Below are positions 1-8,613 of a stretch of 64,000 bases of DNA, piece after piece (position 1 is the first letter of the stretch; every line of letters begins with the position of its first letter). The position numbers were made by a program, and so were the translations under genes. Under the pieces are notes generated by a model. That model was not told the DNA's origin. It saw only the letters and a list, made by a program, of their open reading frames with translations, and did no database searches. This DNA comes from CALJIC01 sp039805565 (GTDB taxonomy: Bacteria > Chloroflexota > Chloroflexia > Chloroflexales > Roseiflexaceae). The stretch spans positions 1-64,000 of the forward strand of contig JBDLTZ010000256.1 of the NCBI GenBank assembly GCA_039805565.1, read 5' to 3'.

Positions 1-119
1 TGGCTTCCATTATAGGGCAGTGCGGCTGCGCCTGCGCCTCATTGCCGCAGTATGATGGAGGTGCAACGAATCGGCAGGCGCATCCAGCGCCCTCGCTCTA
101 CAATGATGTGAGGACCAGC

Positions 120-1166
120 ATGCCACGCAAGGTAATGACGAAGGATGGCTCATCGTTCTTCTTCCGCGAGTACGACCTCCCGCCGCTAGGGGCGCGTGAG
201 GTTCGCCTGAAGGTTGAGTTCGCCGCGCCGAAGCACGGTACCGAGTCCAAGGTGATCACCGACAACGCCTTCGCGCGCAAGCGCTGGGACCCCGAGCTGC
301 GCATGTTCCTGCCGCGCGCCGAGGGCGAGCCGATCCCCGAGCCGCCGGCGGAGCGCAACATCGGCAACATCGTCGTGGGCACGGTGCTGGAGGTGGGCGC
401 GGAGGTGACGCAGTTCAAGGCGGGCGACCGTGCCTTCGGCTACGGCCCGATCTGCGAGGTGCACCAGGTGCCCGAGAGCCGCTGCTACAGCGCCGAGGGG
501 ATCAGCGACGCGGACGCGGTCGCGGTGGACCCGGCGCACGTCGCGCTGGTGGCCGTGCGGGACGGCAACATCCGCATCGGCGATGACGTAGCGGTGTACG
601 GCCTCGGTGCGATCGGGCTGTGCGCGGTGCAGATAGCGCGCGCGGCCGGGGCGCGGCGGGTCTTCGCGGTAGACCCCTTCGAGATCCGGCGCGCGTACGC
701 GCTGGCCCACGGCGCGGACGCGGCCTTCGACCCGCGCTCGGCCGACGGGGCGCTGGAGATCAAGCTCCTCACCGATAAGAAGGGCGTGGACGTGGCGCTG
801 GAGACGTCGGGGAACGACCGGGCGCTGCACGACGCAATCCGCTGTATCCGCCAGTGCGGAACGGTGGTGCACGTGCCGTGGGGCCCGAAGAGCAATCCCA
901 ACCTGCACCTGGACGAGGAGTTCCACCACAACCGGCCGACGCTCGTGGGCAGCCAGGCCTGGTACGGCTGGGAGAACCCCGACCGCTCATTCCCGCTGTG
1001 GGACCACGACCGTGCCTACCGCGCGGCGCTCGACCTGTTCCGCCGCAAGCTGATCACCGGCGAGGGGCTCGTCCACCCGATCGTGTCGTTCGACGACGCC
1101 CCCGAGGCGCTGCGGGCGATCTTCACGCAGCCCGAGACGACGATCAAGGTCGGGGTGCGGATGTAA
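120..1166 (+). CDS. MDR-family (zinc-type alcohol dehydrogenase-like) NAD(P)-dependent dehydrogenase
   Basis: The protein (348 aa) has the medium-chain dehydrogenase layout: a GroES-like N-terminal half, a Rossmann half with the nucleotide loop GLGAIGLCAVQ near residue 190 and an acidic VDPFE at the end of the second strand, which suggests NAD(H) preference. The cluster of four cysteines that binds structural zinc in classical ADHs is not visible. The ATG at 120 is preferred to the one at 42 because homology-like sequence begins there and TGAGGA lies just upstream. The substrate is not evident; sugar or polyol dehydrogenases of this family are the closest guess. It ends against a perfect hairpin. 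Confidence 0.75.
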   Translation: MPRKVMTKDGSSFFFREYDLPPLGAREVRLKVEFAAPKHGTESKVITDNAFARKRWDPELRMFLPRAEGEPIPEPPAERNIGNIVVGTVLEVGAEVTQFKAGDRAFGYGPICEVHQVPESRCYSAEGISDADAVAVDPAHVALVAVRDGNIRIGDDVAVYGLGAIGLCAVQIARAAGARRVFAVDPFEIRRAYALAHGADAAFDPRSADGALEIKLLTDKKGVDVALETSGNDRALHDAIRCIRQCGTVVHVPWGPKSNPNLHLDEEFHHNRPTLVGSQAWYGWENPDRSFPLWDHDRAYRAALDLFRRKLITGEGLVHPIVSFDDAPEALRAIFTQPETTIKVGVRM

Positions 1167-1171
1167 GTAAC

Positions 1172-1322
1172 GAGTGCGGAGTGCTGGGTGCTGAGTGTTC
1201 AGCACCCAGCACTCCGTCCTCAAGCCCTCAGCACTCAGCCCTCAGTCCTCAAGCCCTCAGTCCTCAAGCCCTCAGCACTCAGCACTCAGTCCTCAGCACT
1301 CAGCACTCAAGGCTCAAGACTC
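1172..1322. repeat. Heptanucleotide repeat array (CTCAGCA / TGCTGAG type)
   Basis: About 20 degenerate 7-bp units. The first four read GAGTGCT-like; the rest read as the complement (CAGCACT, TCAGCAC, TCAGTCC, TCAAGAC), with CTCA recurring every 7 bp and every 8 bp where AAGCC occurs. The right end runs into the following minus-strand gene and supplies its last codons and its stop codon (TGA at 1307-1309). Confidence 0.9.
1177..1216. terminator. Perfect 18-bp stem hairpin between convergent genes
   Basis: CGGAGTGCTGGGTGCTGA is followed by loop GTGT and then by its exact reverse complement. It starts 11 bp after the dehydrogenase stop. No T-run follows, so a Rho-independent role is uncertain. 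The stem consists of heptamer repeats in head-to-head orientation and is the left part of the array at 1172-1322. Confidence 0.6.
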
Positions 1323-1861
1323 AGGTGTTCCGCGATCGCCGCCGCATTCACCGCGGCGACGTCGGTGGTGTCCACCTCGATCAGCGTCCCGGGGAGGTCG
1401 AGCGGCTCGAGGCGCCCGCGGAGGAGCTGCTCGCGCAGCTCGCCCGCCAGCAGGTGGTCGAGGTGGCCGGGGTGCCGGGCGCCCGAGCTGACCCGCTCAT
1501 CGTAGCGGGCCACGAGGGCGCTGCCCTCGGTGACGCACAGCACCTGCACCAGCTCGAAGGGGTGGCGCGCCCGCAGATCACGCAGCCGCTCGGCGTCGCG
1601 CTCGGGGTGGAAGTTGCTCTCCGCCACGCACGAGCGCCCCGCGGCCAGCTCGGCCGCCACCACATCGAGCAGCACGGCCACGCTCGCGACGCTGAGACGC
1701 GTGGACCAGGGGCGGTCCGACCAGCCGAGCGTGTCGAACAGCGTCTCTTTGATCTGATCTTTACTGAACAGCGGCAGCCCGAGGTGCGCGGCGAGCATCC
1801 GAGCCAGGGTGGACTTGCCGGTGCAGGGCAGCCCGTTCACCAGGATCAGCTTCGGCATCAT
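1307..1861 (-). CDS. P-loop (AAA/zeta-toxin-like) small-molecule kinase
   Basis: A 184-aa protein with a Walker A loop GLPCTGKST at residues 10-18 after a hydrophobic strand (LILVN), and a region SCVAESNF that could be the phospho-acceptor-binding strand, as in shikimate kinase-like, chloramphenicol phosphotransferase-like and predicted AAA_33 kinases. The substrate is unknown. It starts with tandem ATG codons at 1861/1858, 1 bp after the stop of the upstream MFS gene, so the two are probably translationally coupled. The C-terminal residues (SLEP and stop) are encoded by heptamer repeat DNA, suggesting that the repeat array has replaced or extended the original end. Confidence 0.7.
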   Translation of the reverse strand: MMPKLILVNGLPCTGKSTLARMLAAHLGLPLFSKDQIKETLFDTLGWSDRPWSTRLSVASVAVLLDVVAAELAAGRSCVAESNFHPERDAERLRDLRARHPFELVQVLCVTEGSALVARYDERVSSGARHPGHLDHLLAGELREQLLRGRLEPLDLPGTLIEVDTTDVAAVNAAAIAEHLSLEP

Positions 1862-1862
1862 C

Positions 1863-3083
1863 TTACCCCTCCCGAGCCACCGGGCGTGGTTCACGGCGCT
1901 CGCCGGCCGCTGCCGGGCGCTCGAATACCCCTGCCAGCGTCGCCCCACCCAGGATCAGCGACGCGGCGATGACAGCCACCGCGCTCATAGTGAACACCGC
2001 GTGGACGCCGTAGCTGTCGTAGACCAGGCCGGCGACCAGCCCGAAGAGCAGCGGCGCCAGGCCCCAGGTCACGGCCACCAGGATGGCCTGCGCCGTGGAC
2101 GACCACTCCTCGGGCGCGCGCTCGTCCACCAGACGCACCGTGAGCACGAAGAACAGCCCGAAGCCCATGCCCTTGAGGGTGGCGGTGGCCAGGAGCGCCG
2201 TCGGGTGCTGCACGAGCGCGTAGCCGGTGAGCGCGGCGATGATCAGTCCGTGCCCGAGCAGGATCGCCAGCGGGCCGCGCACACGGCGGGAGATCGCCCC
2301 AGTGAAGTGCATGGCGGGGAACTCGCTGAATGACGTGACCCCCAGCAGCAGCCCGATCAGAAACTCGCCGCCGCCGAGTGTGTCCATCAGGATGCCCTCG
2401 AAGGTGCCGGCCACGCCGAGTGAGCCGCCTACGAGGAAGTTGGACGCCAGCACCGCCAGCAGCGCCGGGTCGCGCAGTAGGACTCTGATCGAGCGGCGGC
2501 CGGTGCGCTCCACCACCGGCCCCTCGTCCAGCAGCAGCGCGAACAGCGCCACCGGCAGGAAGAGCGCGCCGGCCACCAGGAACATCATGCTGAATCCGGT
2601 GCGCTCCCAGAGCGCGCCGCTCGCCACGGCCACCAGGGCGAAGCCGATCGAGCCCCACAGGCGCATCTGCCCGTAGTCCAGCCGGTAGCGGGCGGCCATC
2701 CGCACCACCAGGCTGTCGCCGATCGGGGCGATCGGGCTGCGGCAGAGCGACATCAGCATCATCAGCGGCACGAGCGGCGCGAAGCTCTGCGGCAGCGCGA
2801 GCAGCGCGATGCTGGCCGCCAGGCCGACGAGTGAGATGGCCAGGATCGGGACGCGGATGCCGCGCCGGTCCGCCAGGGCCGCCACCGCCGGCCCCACCAC
2901 CAGCGTCGTCAGGGGGAAGATTGCGGCTAGCAGGCCAATCTGGGCGCCGCTCAGCCCCAGGCGCGCGAAGTGCACGAAGAGGAACGGGAAGTACGTGCCG
3001 ATGACGCCCCAGTAGCAAAGGTAGTACAGGCCTCCGCGCGTCTCCGGCCTGAGGCGCCGGCGGAGGCCTCCGATGCGTTCCAT
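1863..3083 (-). CDS. MFS transporter (MFS_1-like / phenylpropionate permease-like group)
   Basis: A 406-aa polytopic protein with about 12 hydrophobic segments. The N-terminus has YYLCYWGVIGTYFPFLFVHF and the conserved loop ADRRGIRVPIL between TM2 and TM3, as in the HcaT/nucleoside-permease-like branch of the Major Facilitator Superfamily. The substrate cannot be read from sequence. It is first in a two-gene unit with the P-loop kinase, 1 bp apart, so transport followed by phosphorylation of the same compound is a reasonable inference. The promoter candidate is the extended -10 at 3149-3157. ATG at 3083 is the only good start. Confidence 0.8.
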   Translation of the reverse strand: MERIGGLRRRLRPETRGGLYYLCYWGVIGTYFPFLFVHFARLGLSGAQIGLLAAIFPLTTLVVGPAVAALADRRGIRVPILAISLVGLAASIALLALPQSFAPLVPLMMLMSLCRSPIAPIGDSLVVRMAARYRLDYGQMRLWGSIGFALVAVASGALWERTGFSMMFLVAGALFLPVALFALLLDEGPVVERTGRRSIRVLLRDPALLAVLASNFLVGGSLGVAGTFEGILMDTLGGGEFLIGLLLGVTSFSEFPAMHFTGAISRRVRGPLAILLGHGLIIAALTGYALVQHPTALLATATLKGMGFGLFFVLTVRLVDERAPEEWSSTAQAILVAVTWGLAPLLFGLVAGLVYDSYGVHAVFTMSAVAVIAASLILGGATLAGVFERPAAAGERREPRPVAREG

Positions 3084-3148
3084 GGTCTCGCCTTTGTGGG
3101 TGCCGCCCAGGTGCTGCGCTGCTCTGGACGCTCTGTCTCAAGAGGGCC

Positions 3149-3157
3149 AGTATAGCA
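3149..3157 (-). promoter_or_regulatory. Extended -10 promoter TGCTATACT for the MFS gene
   Basis: On the minus strand TGC directly precedes TATACT, about 65 nt upstream of the MFS start. No convincing -35 is seen. It belongs to the window-wide TGn-extended -10 set. Confidence 0.6.
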
Positions 3158-3185
3158 CGCGGCGCCGTGGCGGCTGCACCCGCTA

Positions 3186-4145
3186 TTAGGGGTAGGTCCG
3201 CAGCACGTCGAGGAACAGGTCCCAGAACATGTCGGGGTTCACCGCCACCGCCACGTCGGCGTTCGGCGCGGGGCTGAGGCTCACGCTCGCGTCGGAGCCG
3301 CCGAGGTCCGCGGCTGTGATCCGCCGTGCGTCGCAGACGGTCATGCCGTAGGTGTGCTCGCCGCGCAGCTCCACCGCCACGTGCATGGGCTGGAGCGTCA
3401 GCACCTCGGGTGCGGCCAGCGCCGCCACCGCGAGCGGGTCGTGCATCGCGCCGCCCGGCAGGCCGAAGATGCGCCGCACCTGCGCGCTGAAGAAGTCGAG
3501 CATGTCCGCGGCAGCCACGGCCGTCCGGCTGCCGATCGCCCGCACCTGCGCCCGCCGCTCGAGGGTGGCCGGCACCTGCCGCGTCACGTTCAAGCCCACC
3601 ATCGTGATCGGGATGCCGCTGGTGAAGACAATATGGGCCGCCTCGGCGTCGCAGTGGATGTTGAACTCTGCCGCTGGCGTGGTGTTGCCGGTGGTGGTCG
3701 AGCCGCCCATCAGGCAGATGCGCGTCACCCGCTCCGGCAGCGTGGGATCCTTGCGGAGCGCGGCAGCGATGTTCGTCAGCGGGCCGGTGGGCACCAGGTG
3801 CAGCCCCGGGACGCGGTGCGACTGCTCGATGATGAAGTCCACCGCGTGTTGATCGTGGAGCGGCACCGTCGGCTGGGGCAGCTCAGGCCCATCGAGCCCG
3901 CTCTTGCCGTGGATCTCAGGTGCGTAGTGCGCCTCGCGCAGCAGCGGCCGCGCCATGCCCGCGGCGATCGGGATGCCTGCCAGCCCTGCCAGCTCCACCA
4001 CCTGGCGGGTGTTGCGGATGGTGGCGGCCAGGGGCGCGTTGCCGTGCGTCACGGTGATGCCGCGTACGTCGAGGGTGCGTGCGGCGAGCAGGATCGCCAT
4101 CACGTCGTCGTGGCCGGGGTCGCAGTCGAGGATGATCGGTGTCAC
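3186..4145 (-). CDS. Inosine-uridine-preferring nucleoside hydrolase family protein
   Basis: A 319-aa protein starting at GTG 4145 (TPIILDCDPGHDD). The N-terminal DxDPGxDD motif (Asp7, Asp9, Asp13, Asp14) is the calcium-binding signature of nucleoside N-ribohydrolases, which split ribonucleosides into base plus ribose. Other family elements are PTGPLTNIAAAL, LMGG and AEFNIHCDAEAA, followed by the late MHDPLAVAAL containing the catalytic-site His and Asp. Length is typical (300-330). The ATG at 4271 would add an unlikely extension reaching into the divergent promoter region. It is divergent from the VOC dioxygenase. Confidence 0.9.
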   Translation of the reverse strand: MTPIILDCDPGHDDVMAILLAARTLDVRGITVTHGNAPLAATIRNTRQVVELAGLAGIPIAAGMARPLLREAHYAPEIHGKSGLDGPELPQPTVPLHDQHAVDFIIEQSHRVPGLHLVPTGPLTNIAAALRKDPTLPERVTRICLMGGSTTTGNTTPAAEFNIHCDAEAAHIVFTSGIPITMVGLNVTRQVPATLERRAQVRAIGSRTAVAAADMLDFFSAQVRRIFGLPGGAMHDPLAVAALAAPEVLTLQPMHVAVELRGEHTYGMTVCDARRITAADLGGSDASVSLSPAPNADVAVAVNPDMFWDLFLDVLRTYP

Positions 4146-4189
4146 AGTTCGTGCTCCAGTTCGCTGTGCGTCGGGAGAGCGGCGGAGCG

Positions 4190-4198
4190 ATTGTACCA
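4190..4198 (-). promoter_or_regulatory. Extended -10 promoter TGGTACAAT for the nucleoside hydrolase
   Basis: Reading the minus strand, TGG is joined to TACAAT 45 bp upstream of the GTG start. On the plus strand TATACT at 4226-4231 is the matching -10 candidate for the divergent VOC gene. Confidence 0.55.
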
Positions 4199-4302
4199 GG
4201 GTTCGACGCCCCGCCCGACACGGCGTATACTTCTCGCCATCACGAGCAGTGAGCCAGTACTTTGCGCCCACCCCGGACGGGCGCTGCGAGAGGGAGAGGC
4301 AT

Positions 4303-5250
4303 ATGGAGCTGACCGGTATCCACCACCTGACGGCCGTCTCGGCCCAGATCCGCGAGAACCACCACTTCTACACCCGCGCGCTGGGGATGCGGCTGGTGAA
4401 GCGCAGCGTCAACCAGGACGATGTGAGCGCCTACCACCTGTTCTATGCCGACGCGAAGGGCAGCCCGGGGACTGATCTCACCTTCTTCGACTGGCCGGTG
4501 CCGCGCGAGCGCCGCGGGACGCACGCGATCACGCGCACCTACCTGCGCGTCGCGGGTGCGGAGACGATCGCCTGGTGGGCCGAGCACCTGCGTGGGCGCG
4601 GCGTGGCGGCGGCGGAGCCCGTCGAGCGCGATGGCCGCCTGACGCTCGACTTCGAGGACCCTGAGGGCCAGCGCCTGTCGCTGGTGGACGACGGCGGCGC
4701 CGGCGAGGCGCACCCGTGGGACCGCAGCCCCCTGCCGGCCGAGCGCCAGGTGCGTGGCCTGGGTCCGATCGTGATGAGCGTGCCGAACCTCAAGCCAACC
4801 GACATGATCCTGCAGCAGGCGCTCCAGATGCGCCCGGTGCGCCAGTACCCGCACCCCGAGAACCCGCGGCACACCATCCACGTCTACGAGATGGGGCCGG
4901 GGGGCGCGGGCGCCGAGCTCCACGTGGCCGAGCAGCCGGGCCTGCCCGCAGCCCAGCCCGGGGCCGGTGGCGTGCACCACGTCGCCTTCCGCACCCCGGA
5001 CGCCGAGTACGACGCCTGGGCCGACCGGCTGCGGGCGCTGCGTATCCCGAACAGCGGCAAGGTGGACCGCTACTGGTTCCGCAGCCTCTACTTCCGTGAG
5101 CCGAACGGTATCCTGTTCGAGATCGCCACCGACGGCCCTGGCTTCGCGGTGGACGAGGACGAGGCCACGCTCGGCGAGAAAGTGGTGCTGGCGCCATTCC
5201 TGGAGCCGCAGCGCGACGCGATCGTGGCGAACCTGAAGCCTATCGACTGA
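4303..5250 (+). CDS. Ring-cleaving dioxygenase of the VOC/glyoxalase superfamily (MhqA/MhqO-like)
   Basis: A 315-aa protein made of two vicinal-oxygen-chelate modules. The first begins IHHLTAVSAQI followed by HHFYTRALGMRLVKRSVNQDD, which is typical of hydroquinone-type ring-cleaving dioxygenases. The second begins VHHVAFRTPD and ends RSLYFREPNGILFEIATD. His residues in the two module starts and the Glu in LFEIA are the expected metal ligands. The family opens substituted hydroquinone or catechol rings, often in quinone stress responses. ATG at 4303 has AGGGAGAGG upstream. It is followed after 10 bp by a small unknown gene, probably one operon. Confidence 0.85.
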   Translation: MELTGIHHLTAVSAQIRENHHFYTRALGMRLVKRSVNQDDVSAYHLFYADAKGSPGTDLTFFDWPVPRERRGTHAITRTYLRVAGAETIAWWAEHLRGRGVAAAEPVERDGRLTLDFEDPEGQRLSLVDDGGAGEAHPWDRSPLPAERQVRGLGPIVMSVPNLKPTDMILQQALQMRPVRQYPHPENPRHTIHVYEMGPGGAGAELHVAEQPGLPAAQPGAGGVHHVAFRTPDAEYDAWADRLRALRIPNSGKVDRYWFRSLYFREPNGILFEIATDGPGFAVDEDEATLGEKVVLAPFLEPQRDAIVANLKPID

Positions 5251-5260
5251 CGGAGACGGC

Positions 5261-5578
5261 ATGAGTGACGCCCCGCTGGACGACCGGGTGCGCGATCTGC
5301 TCCTGGCGCTCGGTCCGGGCTGCGACGCGCTCCTGTGCTGGCTGCGCCCGCGGGTCGACGACGCCATGCTGCTGGAGATCGCCGGGGCCGACTACGGCAT
5401 GGACGCCGACGCGCACCTGGCCGCGCTGCGCCGCATCCGCGACGAGGGGCTGTTCGCCGTGCAGATCGGGTGGGAGCCGAAGGAGGTGCTCGAGCTGATC
5501 CGCTGGTCTGAGCCGGAGAATCCGGCCTGGAAGACCGGTAGCACGGGCGACGCGGCTGGTGATCGGCTGGCCCGATGA
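5261..5578 (+). CDS. Hypothetical protein, 105 aa
   Basis: An acidic, Leu/Trp-containing soluble protein without signal peptide or membrane segments. It is rich in alternating Asp/Glu and Arg (for example RIRDEGLF, EVLELIRWSEPE). I do not recognise the family. It starts 10 bp after the dioxygenase stop and has GGAGAC upstream of the ATG, so it is probably co-transcribed. The normal codon composition supports a real gene. Confidence 0.65.
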   Translation: MSDAPLDDRVRDLLLALGPGCDALLCWLRPRVDDAMLLEIAGADYGMDADAHLAALRRIRDEGLFAVQIGWEPKEVLELIRWSEPENPAWKTGSTGDAAGDRLAR

Positions 5579-5779
5579 GGCGGCTTCGTAGGCGCAGCGG
5601 AGCAGCCGCCATCGCGTACAATAGGACCCTGCAAAGGGGCTCACCACCGCTGTCTGCCGTTGCCCCGGACGGGGGAGTGGCGTGCTGTGTGCTCGGAGCA
5701 GAGTCGCCCTTTGCCCTCATTCTCGCCGCCCCTTTCCCACACTGGTGGAGGAGGTGGACTATGCCTCGGGGAGGCTCCG

Positions 5780-7060
5780 TTGGCTGCTCGCTTTGTCCAG
5801 CGTCTGCGCACACTCAGTCCGGCCATCCTGCTCTACCTGCTGGCGGTCGCTCTGGTGGGATTCGCAATTGATGGCGGCGTGTACGCCGTCTTGCTCAACC
5901 TATTCCTGGTGCGTCTCGACTATGGCCCGGAGCGGATCGGCCTGGTAAACGCCGCGGGAATGCTGACGTTCGCGATCGCAAGCCTGCCCGCCGGGGCGCT
6001 GGGCACGCGCTGGGGCAGCCGCCGTATCATGATGATCGGGCTGGCCCTGATGGCCGGCGCCTCGGCCGCCCTGCCTCTCGCCGACGCCCTGCCGTCGTCG
6101 TGGTGGCTCGGCTGGCTGGTGGCGAACATCGTCGTGCTCTACCTCGGGCTGGCGCTGTTCTTCGTCAACACCGCGCCATTCGTGATGGAGGCGGTCCACC
6201 CCAGCCGCCGCTCCGAGGTCTTCTCGCTCCAGTCGGCGCTGCTCTCGCTCGCGGCCTTCGCCGGCAGCCTGCTCGGCGGCGTGCTGCCGCCGGTGTTCGC
6301 CGCCATGTCGCAGACGCCGCTGACTGACCCGGCGCCCTACCGATACGCGCTGATGGTGGCTGCGATCGGGCTGGGGCCGGCCATCCTGCTCGTCCGTTCG
6401 GCGTCCGCAGGCGCCGACCCGCAGCCCTCCGAAGTCGAGGTGGCCGTGCGGCCGGCGGATGTGCTCTCACCGTCGTACATCGGGCCGCGGGCGCTCCTCG
6501 GCGTGATCGTCGCGATCGCCGTCGTGCGGCTACTCCAGGTCTCGGGCGTCGGAGCGACCAATACATTCTTCAATGTCTACCTCGACTCGGAGTTGCACGT
6601 GCCCACGGCGCAGATCGGCGCGATCATCGCCGTGGCTCGGCTGCTGGCGGTGCCCGCCGCGCTGGCAACCTCGCCGCTCACAACGCGCTTCGGCCACCGG
6701 GCGGTGGTGATCGGCGCGTCGCTCAGCACCACGGTGGCGCTGCTGCCGATCGTACTCGTGCCGCACTGGAGTGCTGCGAGTCTGAGCTTCGTCGGGGTGG
6801 TCGCCCTCTCCTGGATCCGCTATGCCGCCTCGATGGTCTTTTTCCTCGAGCTCGTGCCGCCCTCACGCCGCGCGCTCGTCTCGGGTGTGACGGAGATGGC
6901 GGGTGGGCTGACCTTCACGGTGCTTACGTTCGGCGGCGGCTACCTGATCGCGCTCGTGGGCTACCGCAGCCTGTTCCTCACCGGCGCCGGGCTGACGTTG
7001 CTCAGCGCGCTGGTCTTCTGGCTGGCCTTCCGCAACGCCCGTCCTGCACCCGAGGGGTAG
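5780..7060 (+). CDS. MFS transporter
   Basis: A polytopic protein of about 427 aa with the MFS halves visible: GTRWGSRRIMMIGLAL between TM2 and TM3 and TTRFGHRAVVIGASL at the equivalent place in the second half. I prefer the TTG start at 5780, because GGGGAGG lies 5 bp upstream and the residues from 5660 to 5780 are low-complexity and not membrane-like. A start at ATG 5660 would add 40 aa. A -10-like TACAAT sits at 5617-5622. The substrate is unknown. The 3' end abuts the promoter of the putative 6S RNA. Confidence 0.75.
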   Translation: MAARFVQRLRTLSPAILLYLLAVALVGFAIDGGVYAVLLNLFLVRLDYGPERIGLVNAAGMLTFAIASLPAGALGTRWGSRRIMMIGLALMAGASAALPLADALPSSWWLGWLVANIVVLYLGLALFFVNTAPFVMEAVHPSRRSEVFSLQSALLSLAAFAGSLLGGVLPPVFAAMSQTPLTDPAPYRYALMVAAIGLGPAILLVRSASAGADPQPSEVEVAVRPADVLSPSYIGPRALLGVIVAIAVVRLLQVSGVGATNTFFNVYLDSELHVPTAQIGAIIAVARLLAVPAALATSPLTTRFGHRAVVIGASLSTTVALLPIVLVPHWSAASLSFVGVVALSWIRYAASMVFFLELVPPSRRALVSGVTEMAGGLTFTVLTFGGGYLIALVGYRSLFLTGAGLTLLSALVFWLAFRNARPAPEG

Positions 7061-7070
7061 ACTCCCCCAT

Positions 7071-7099
7071 TTGCGCGATCCGTCCCCTGGTGCTATGAT
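7071..7099 (+). promoter_or_regulatory. Sigma-70-type promoter of the putative structured RNA
   Basis: TTGCGC (7071-7076), a 17-bp spacer, then TATGAT (7094-7099), also preceded by TGC (extended -10). It begins only 10 bp after the MFS stop and points at the strongly self-complementary segment that follows. Confidence 0.6.
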
Positions 7100-7102
7100 C
7101 CT

Positions 7103-7269
7103 GGTGTCCCTGCGCTGACCGTGTGCGGCGCGTTGTTTCGAGCCAACGCTTGTTTCGAAGGGAGCTCTGCTCCAGTTGGGTGATGCGGCGGGCCGCAGAT
7201 CCCACGGGCGGGCACCCACCTGCTATGCAGGTTCGAAACACAACCGTGCACGGCAGCAGCAGGGTCACC
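7103..7269 (+). ncRNA. ssrS: Putative 6S-like regulatory RNA (long hairpin with central bubble)
   Basis: The 5' segment GGTGTCCCTGC at 7103 pairs with GCAGGGTCACC at the 3' end (one mismatch), then CCGTG pairs with CACGG, and TTGTTTCGA (7133-7141) pairs with TCGAAACACAA (7233-7243). Inside are a central open region, a 3'-side mini hairpin ACCTGC-TAT-GCAGGT at 7218-7232, a 5'-side mini hairpin GGAGC-TCT-GCTCC, and an apical GC stem GCGGC-GG-GCCGC. Length (about 167 nt), closing stem, bubble with a 3' mini hairpin and own promoter match 6S RNA, which binds sigma-70 RNA polymerase as an open-complex mimic. No covariance search was possible. An alternative is a structured leader of holA. Confidence 0.5.
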
Positions 7270-7276
7270 ACTCGCG

Positions 7277-7331
7277 AGTGCTGAGCGCTGAGGCAGTGTC
7301 ACTCAGCACTCAGCACTCAGCACATACACCG
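7277..7331. repeat. Heptanucleotide repeat array abutting the holA start codon
   Basis: Eight 7-bp steps: AGTGCTG and AGCGCTG, then the opposite orientation GTCACTC, AGCACTC, AGCACTC, AGCACAT. The array ends directly at the ATG of holA, leaving no recognisable Shine-Dalgarno sequence. The two arms can pair (GAGTGCTGAG with CTCAGCACTC). Confidence 0.85.
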
Positions 7332-8279
7332 ATGCTCTACCTGCTCTACGGCCCCGACGAGTTCAGCCGCACCGAGGTTCTCGCCTCCCTCCGGGCTCAG
7401 GTTCCTCCTGACCTGGCTGATCTCAATGTGTCCACGCTCGATGGCCGCCGCCTGAAGCTCGACGCGCTCGCCGCCGCGTGTGAGGCGATGCCCTTCATCG
7501 CCGAGCGCCGCGTGGTAGTGGTGTACGACATGCTCAAGCACCAGAAGGCCGGCAAGGACCGCGAGGAGCTGCGCGCCTATCTGGAGCGCATCCCGCCGAC
7601 CACCGACCTGGTCTTTGTCGAGAGCGAGGACTTCGACAAGCGCAGCGCGGTGTTTACCTATCTCAAGAAGTTCGGTGAGCTGCGCGAGTTCCTGCCGCGC
7701 GAGGGATCAGACCTGCTTCGCTGGGTCGCCGATCGCGCCAAGCTCCTCGGGGTCACAATCGAGCCAGCCGCTGCCAACCGCCTCGTCACACTGGCCGGAA
7801 GCGATAGCCGCGGCCTCGTGAACGAGCTCGGCAAGCTTGCGGCGCACGTCGGCTCCCGTGGCCGCATCACGCCCCAAGTGGTGGACCTGCTGGTGGCCGA
7901 CGACCAGGAGCAGAACCTGTTCGCCTTCATCGATGAGGTGAGCGCGCGGCGGCGCGGTCAGGCGCTCGCCGGGCTTCGCCGCCTGCTTGACGATGGCCAG
8001 GCAGCGACGTATATCCTGTTCATGCTGGCACGCCAGGTGCGCGTGCTGCTGGGGGTCAAGGAGCTCGCAGCCCAGCGCCTCAGGCCAGACGATATTGCGG
8101 CACGGCTTGGGCAGAAGCCGTTCGTGGTGCGTAAGGCGCTCGACCAGGCCCGCGGCTTCAGCGATGTCGAGCTGCTACGCCTCCACGACCGTGTGCTCGA
8201 GCTGGACCATGCGACCAAGACCGGCCGCTTCGATGCTGAGGCCGGCCTTGAGCTGCTGGTGGCTGAGCTCTGCGGGTAG
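7332..8279 (+). CDS. holA: DNA polymerase III delta subunit
   Basis: A 315-aa clamp-loader delta subunit. It opens with MLYLLYGPDEFSRTEVL, the family N-terminus that replaces the P-loop of clamp-loader ATPases, and continues with DLVFVESEDFDKRS, then FLPREGSDLLRWVADRAK and the C-terminal collar helices ILFMLARQVRVLLGVKELA. Length is typical (320-345). In the cell it wrenches open the beta clamp for loading at primed DNA. ATG at 7332 is preferred to 7176, which would run through the structured RNA and repeat array. No ribosome site is visible upstream other than repeat DNA. Confidence 0.9.
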   Translation: MLYLLYGPDEFSRTEVLASLRAQVPPDLADLNVSTLDGRRLKLDALAAACEAMPFIAERRVVVVYDMLKHQKAGKDREELRAYLERIPPTTDLVFVESEDFDKRSAVFTYLKKFGELREFLPREGSDLLRWVADRAKLLGVTIEPAAANRLVTLAGSDSRGLVNELGKLAAHVGSRGRITPQVVDLLVADDQEQNLFAFIDEVSARRRGQALAGLRRLLDDGQAATYILFMLARQVRVLLGVKELAAQRLRPDDIAARLGQKPFVVRKALDQARGFSDVELLRLHDRVLELDHATKTGRFDAEAGLELLVAELCG

Positions 8280-8613
8280 CACATAGGCCTGATATTCAGC
8301 TGCCGAGGCTATAGAGGCCGTAGAGATACGATCTCGCTCATGCCCTCGATGCTCTCGTCCACCTCGCCCCTCGTCTGCCACCCACACCGCACGCGTGGCT
8401 CGCCCTACAACTCTCGCAGAGATGTTACGCGCTGGTGGGCCTGCACTTGCATGACCGAAGCGCTTGCATGCTCGTCCAGCGTCCAGGCATTGTTGAAGGC
8501 TTGGGAGAGGCTCGGAGAGGGCATAACCCACTCCGAAATCCCTTACCCAACCCGTCCGACTTGGTTGGATACTGTACGGGTGGGTGCGTGTACTGCTACG
8601 ACAGGGGGCTTCC
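8280..8613. other. Gene-free stretch between holA and the cupin gene
   Basis: There is no ORF with credible composition on either strand and no strong hairpin. The small reading frames here look like random GC-rich translation. The only candidate signal is TACTGT after TTGGTTGGA near 8560-8575, a weak promoter for the cupin gene. Confidence 0.5.

Noticed and set aside
7103..7269. SRP RNA or tmRNA as identity of the structured RNA
   Set aside because: The GGAAGGAAGC-type SRP Alu/loop motif and a tRNA-like acceptor with tag reading frame are absent; the 6S-like bubble fits better.
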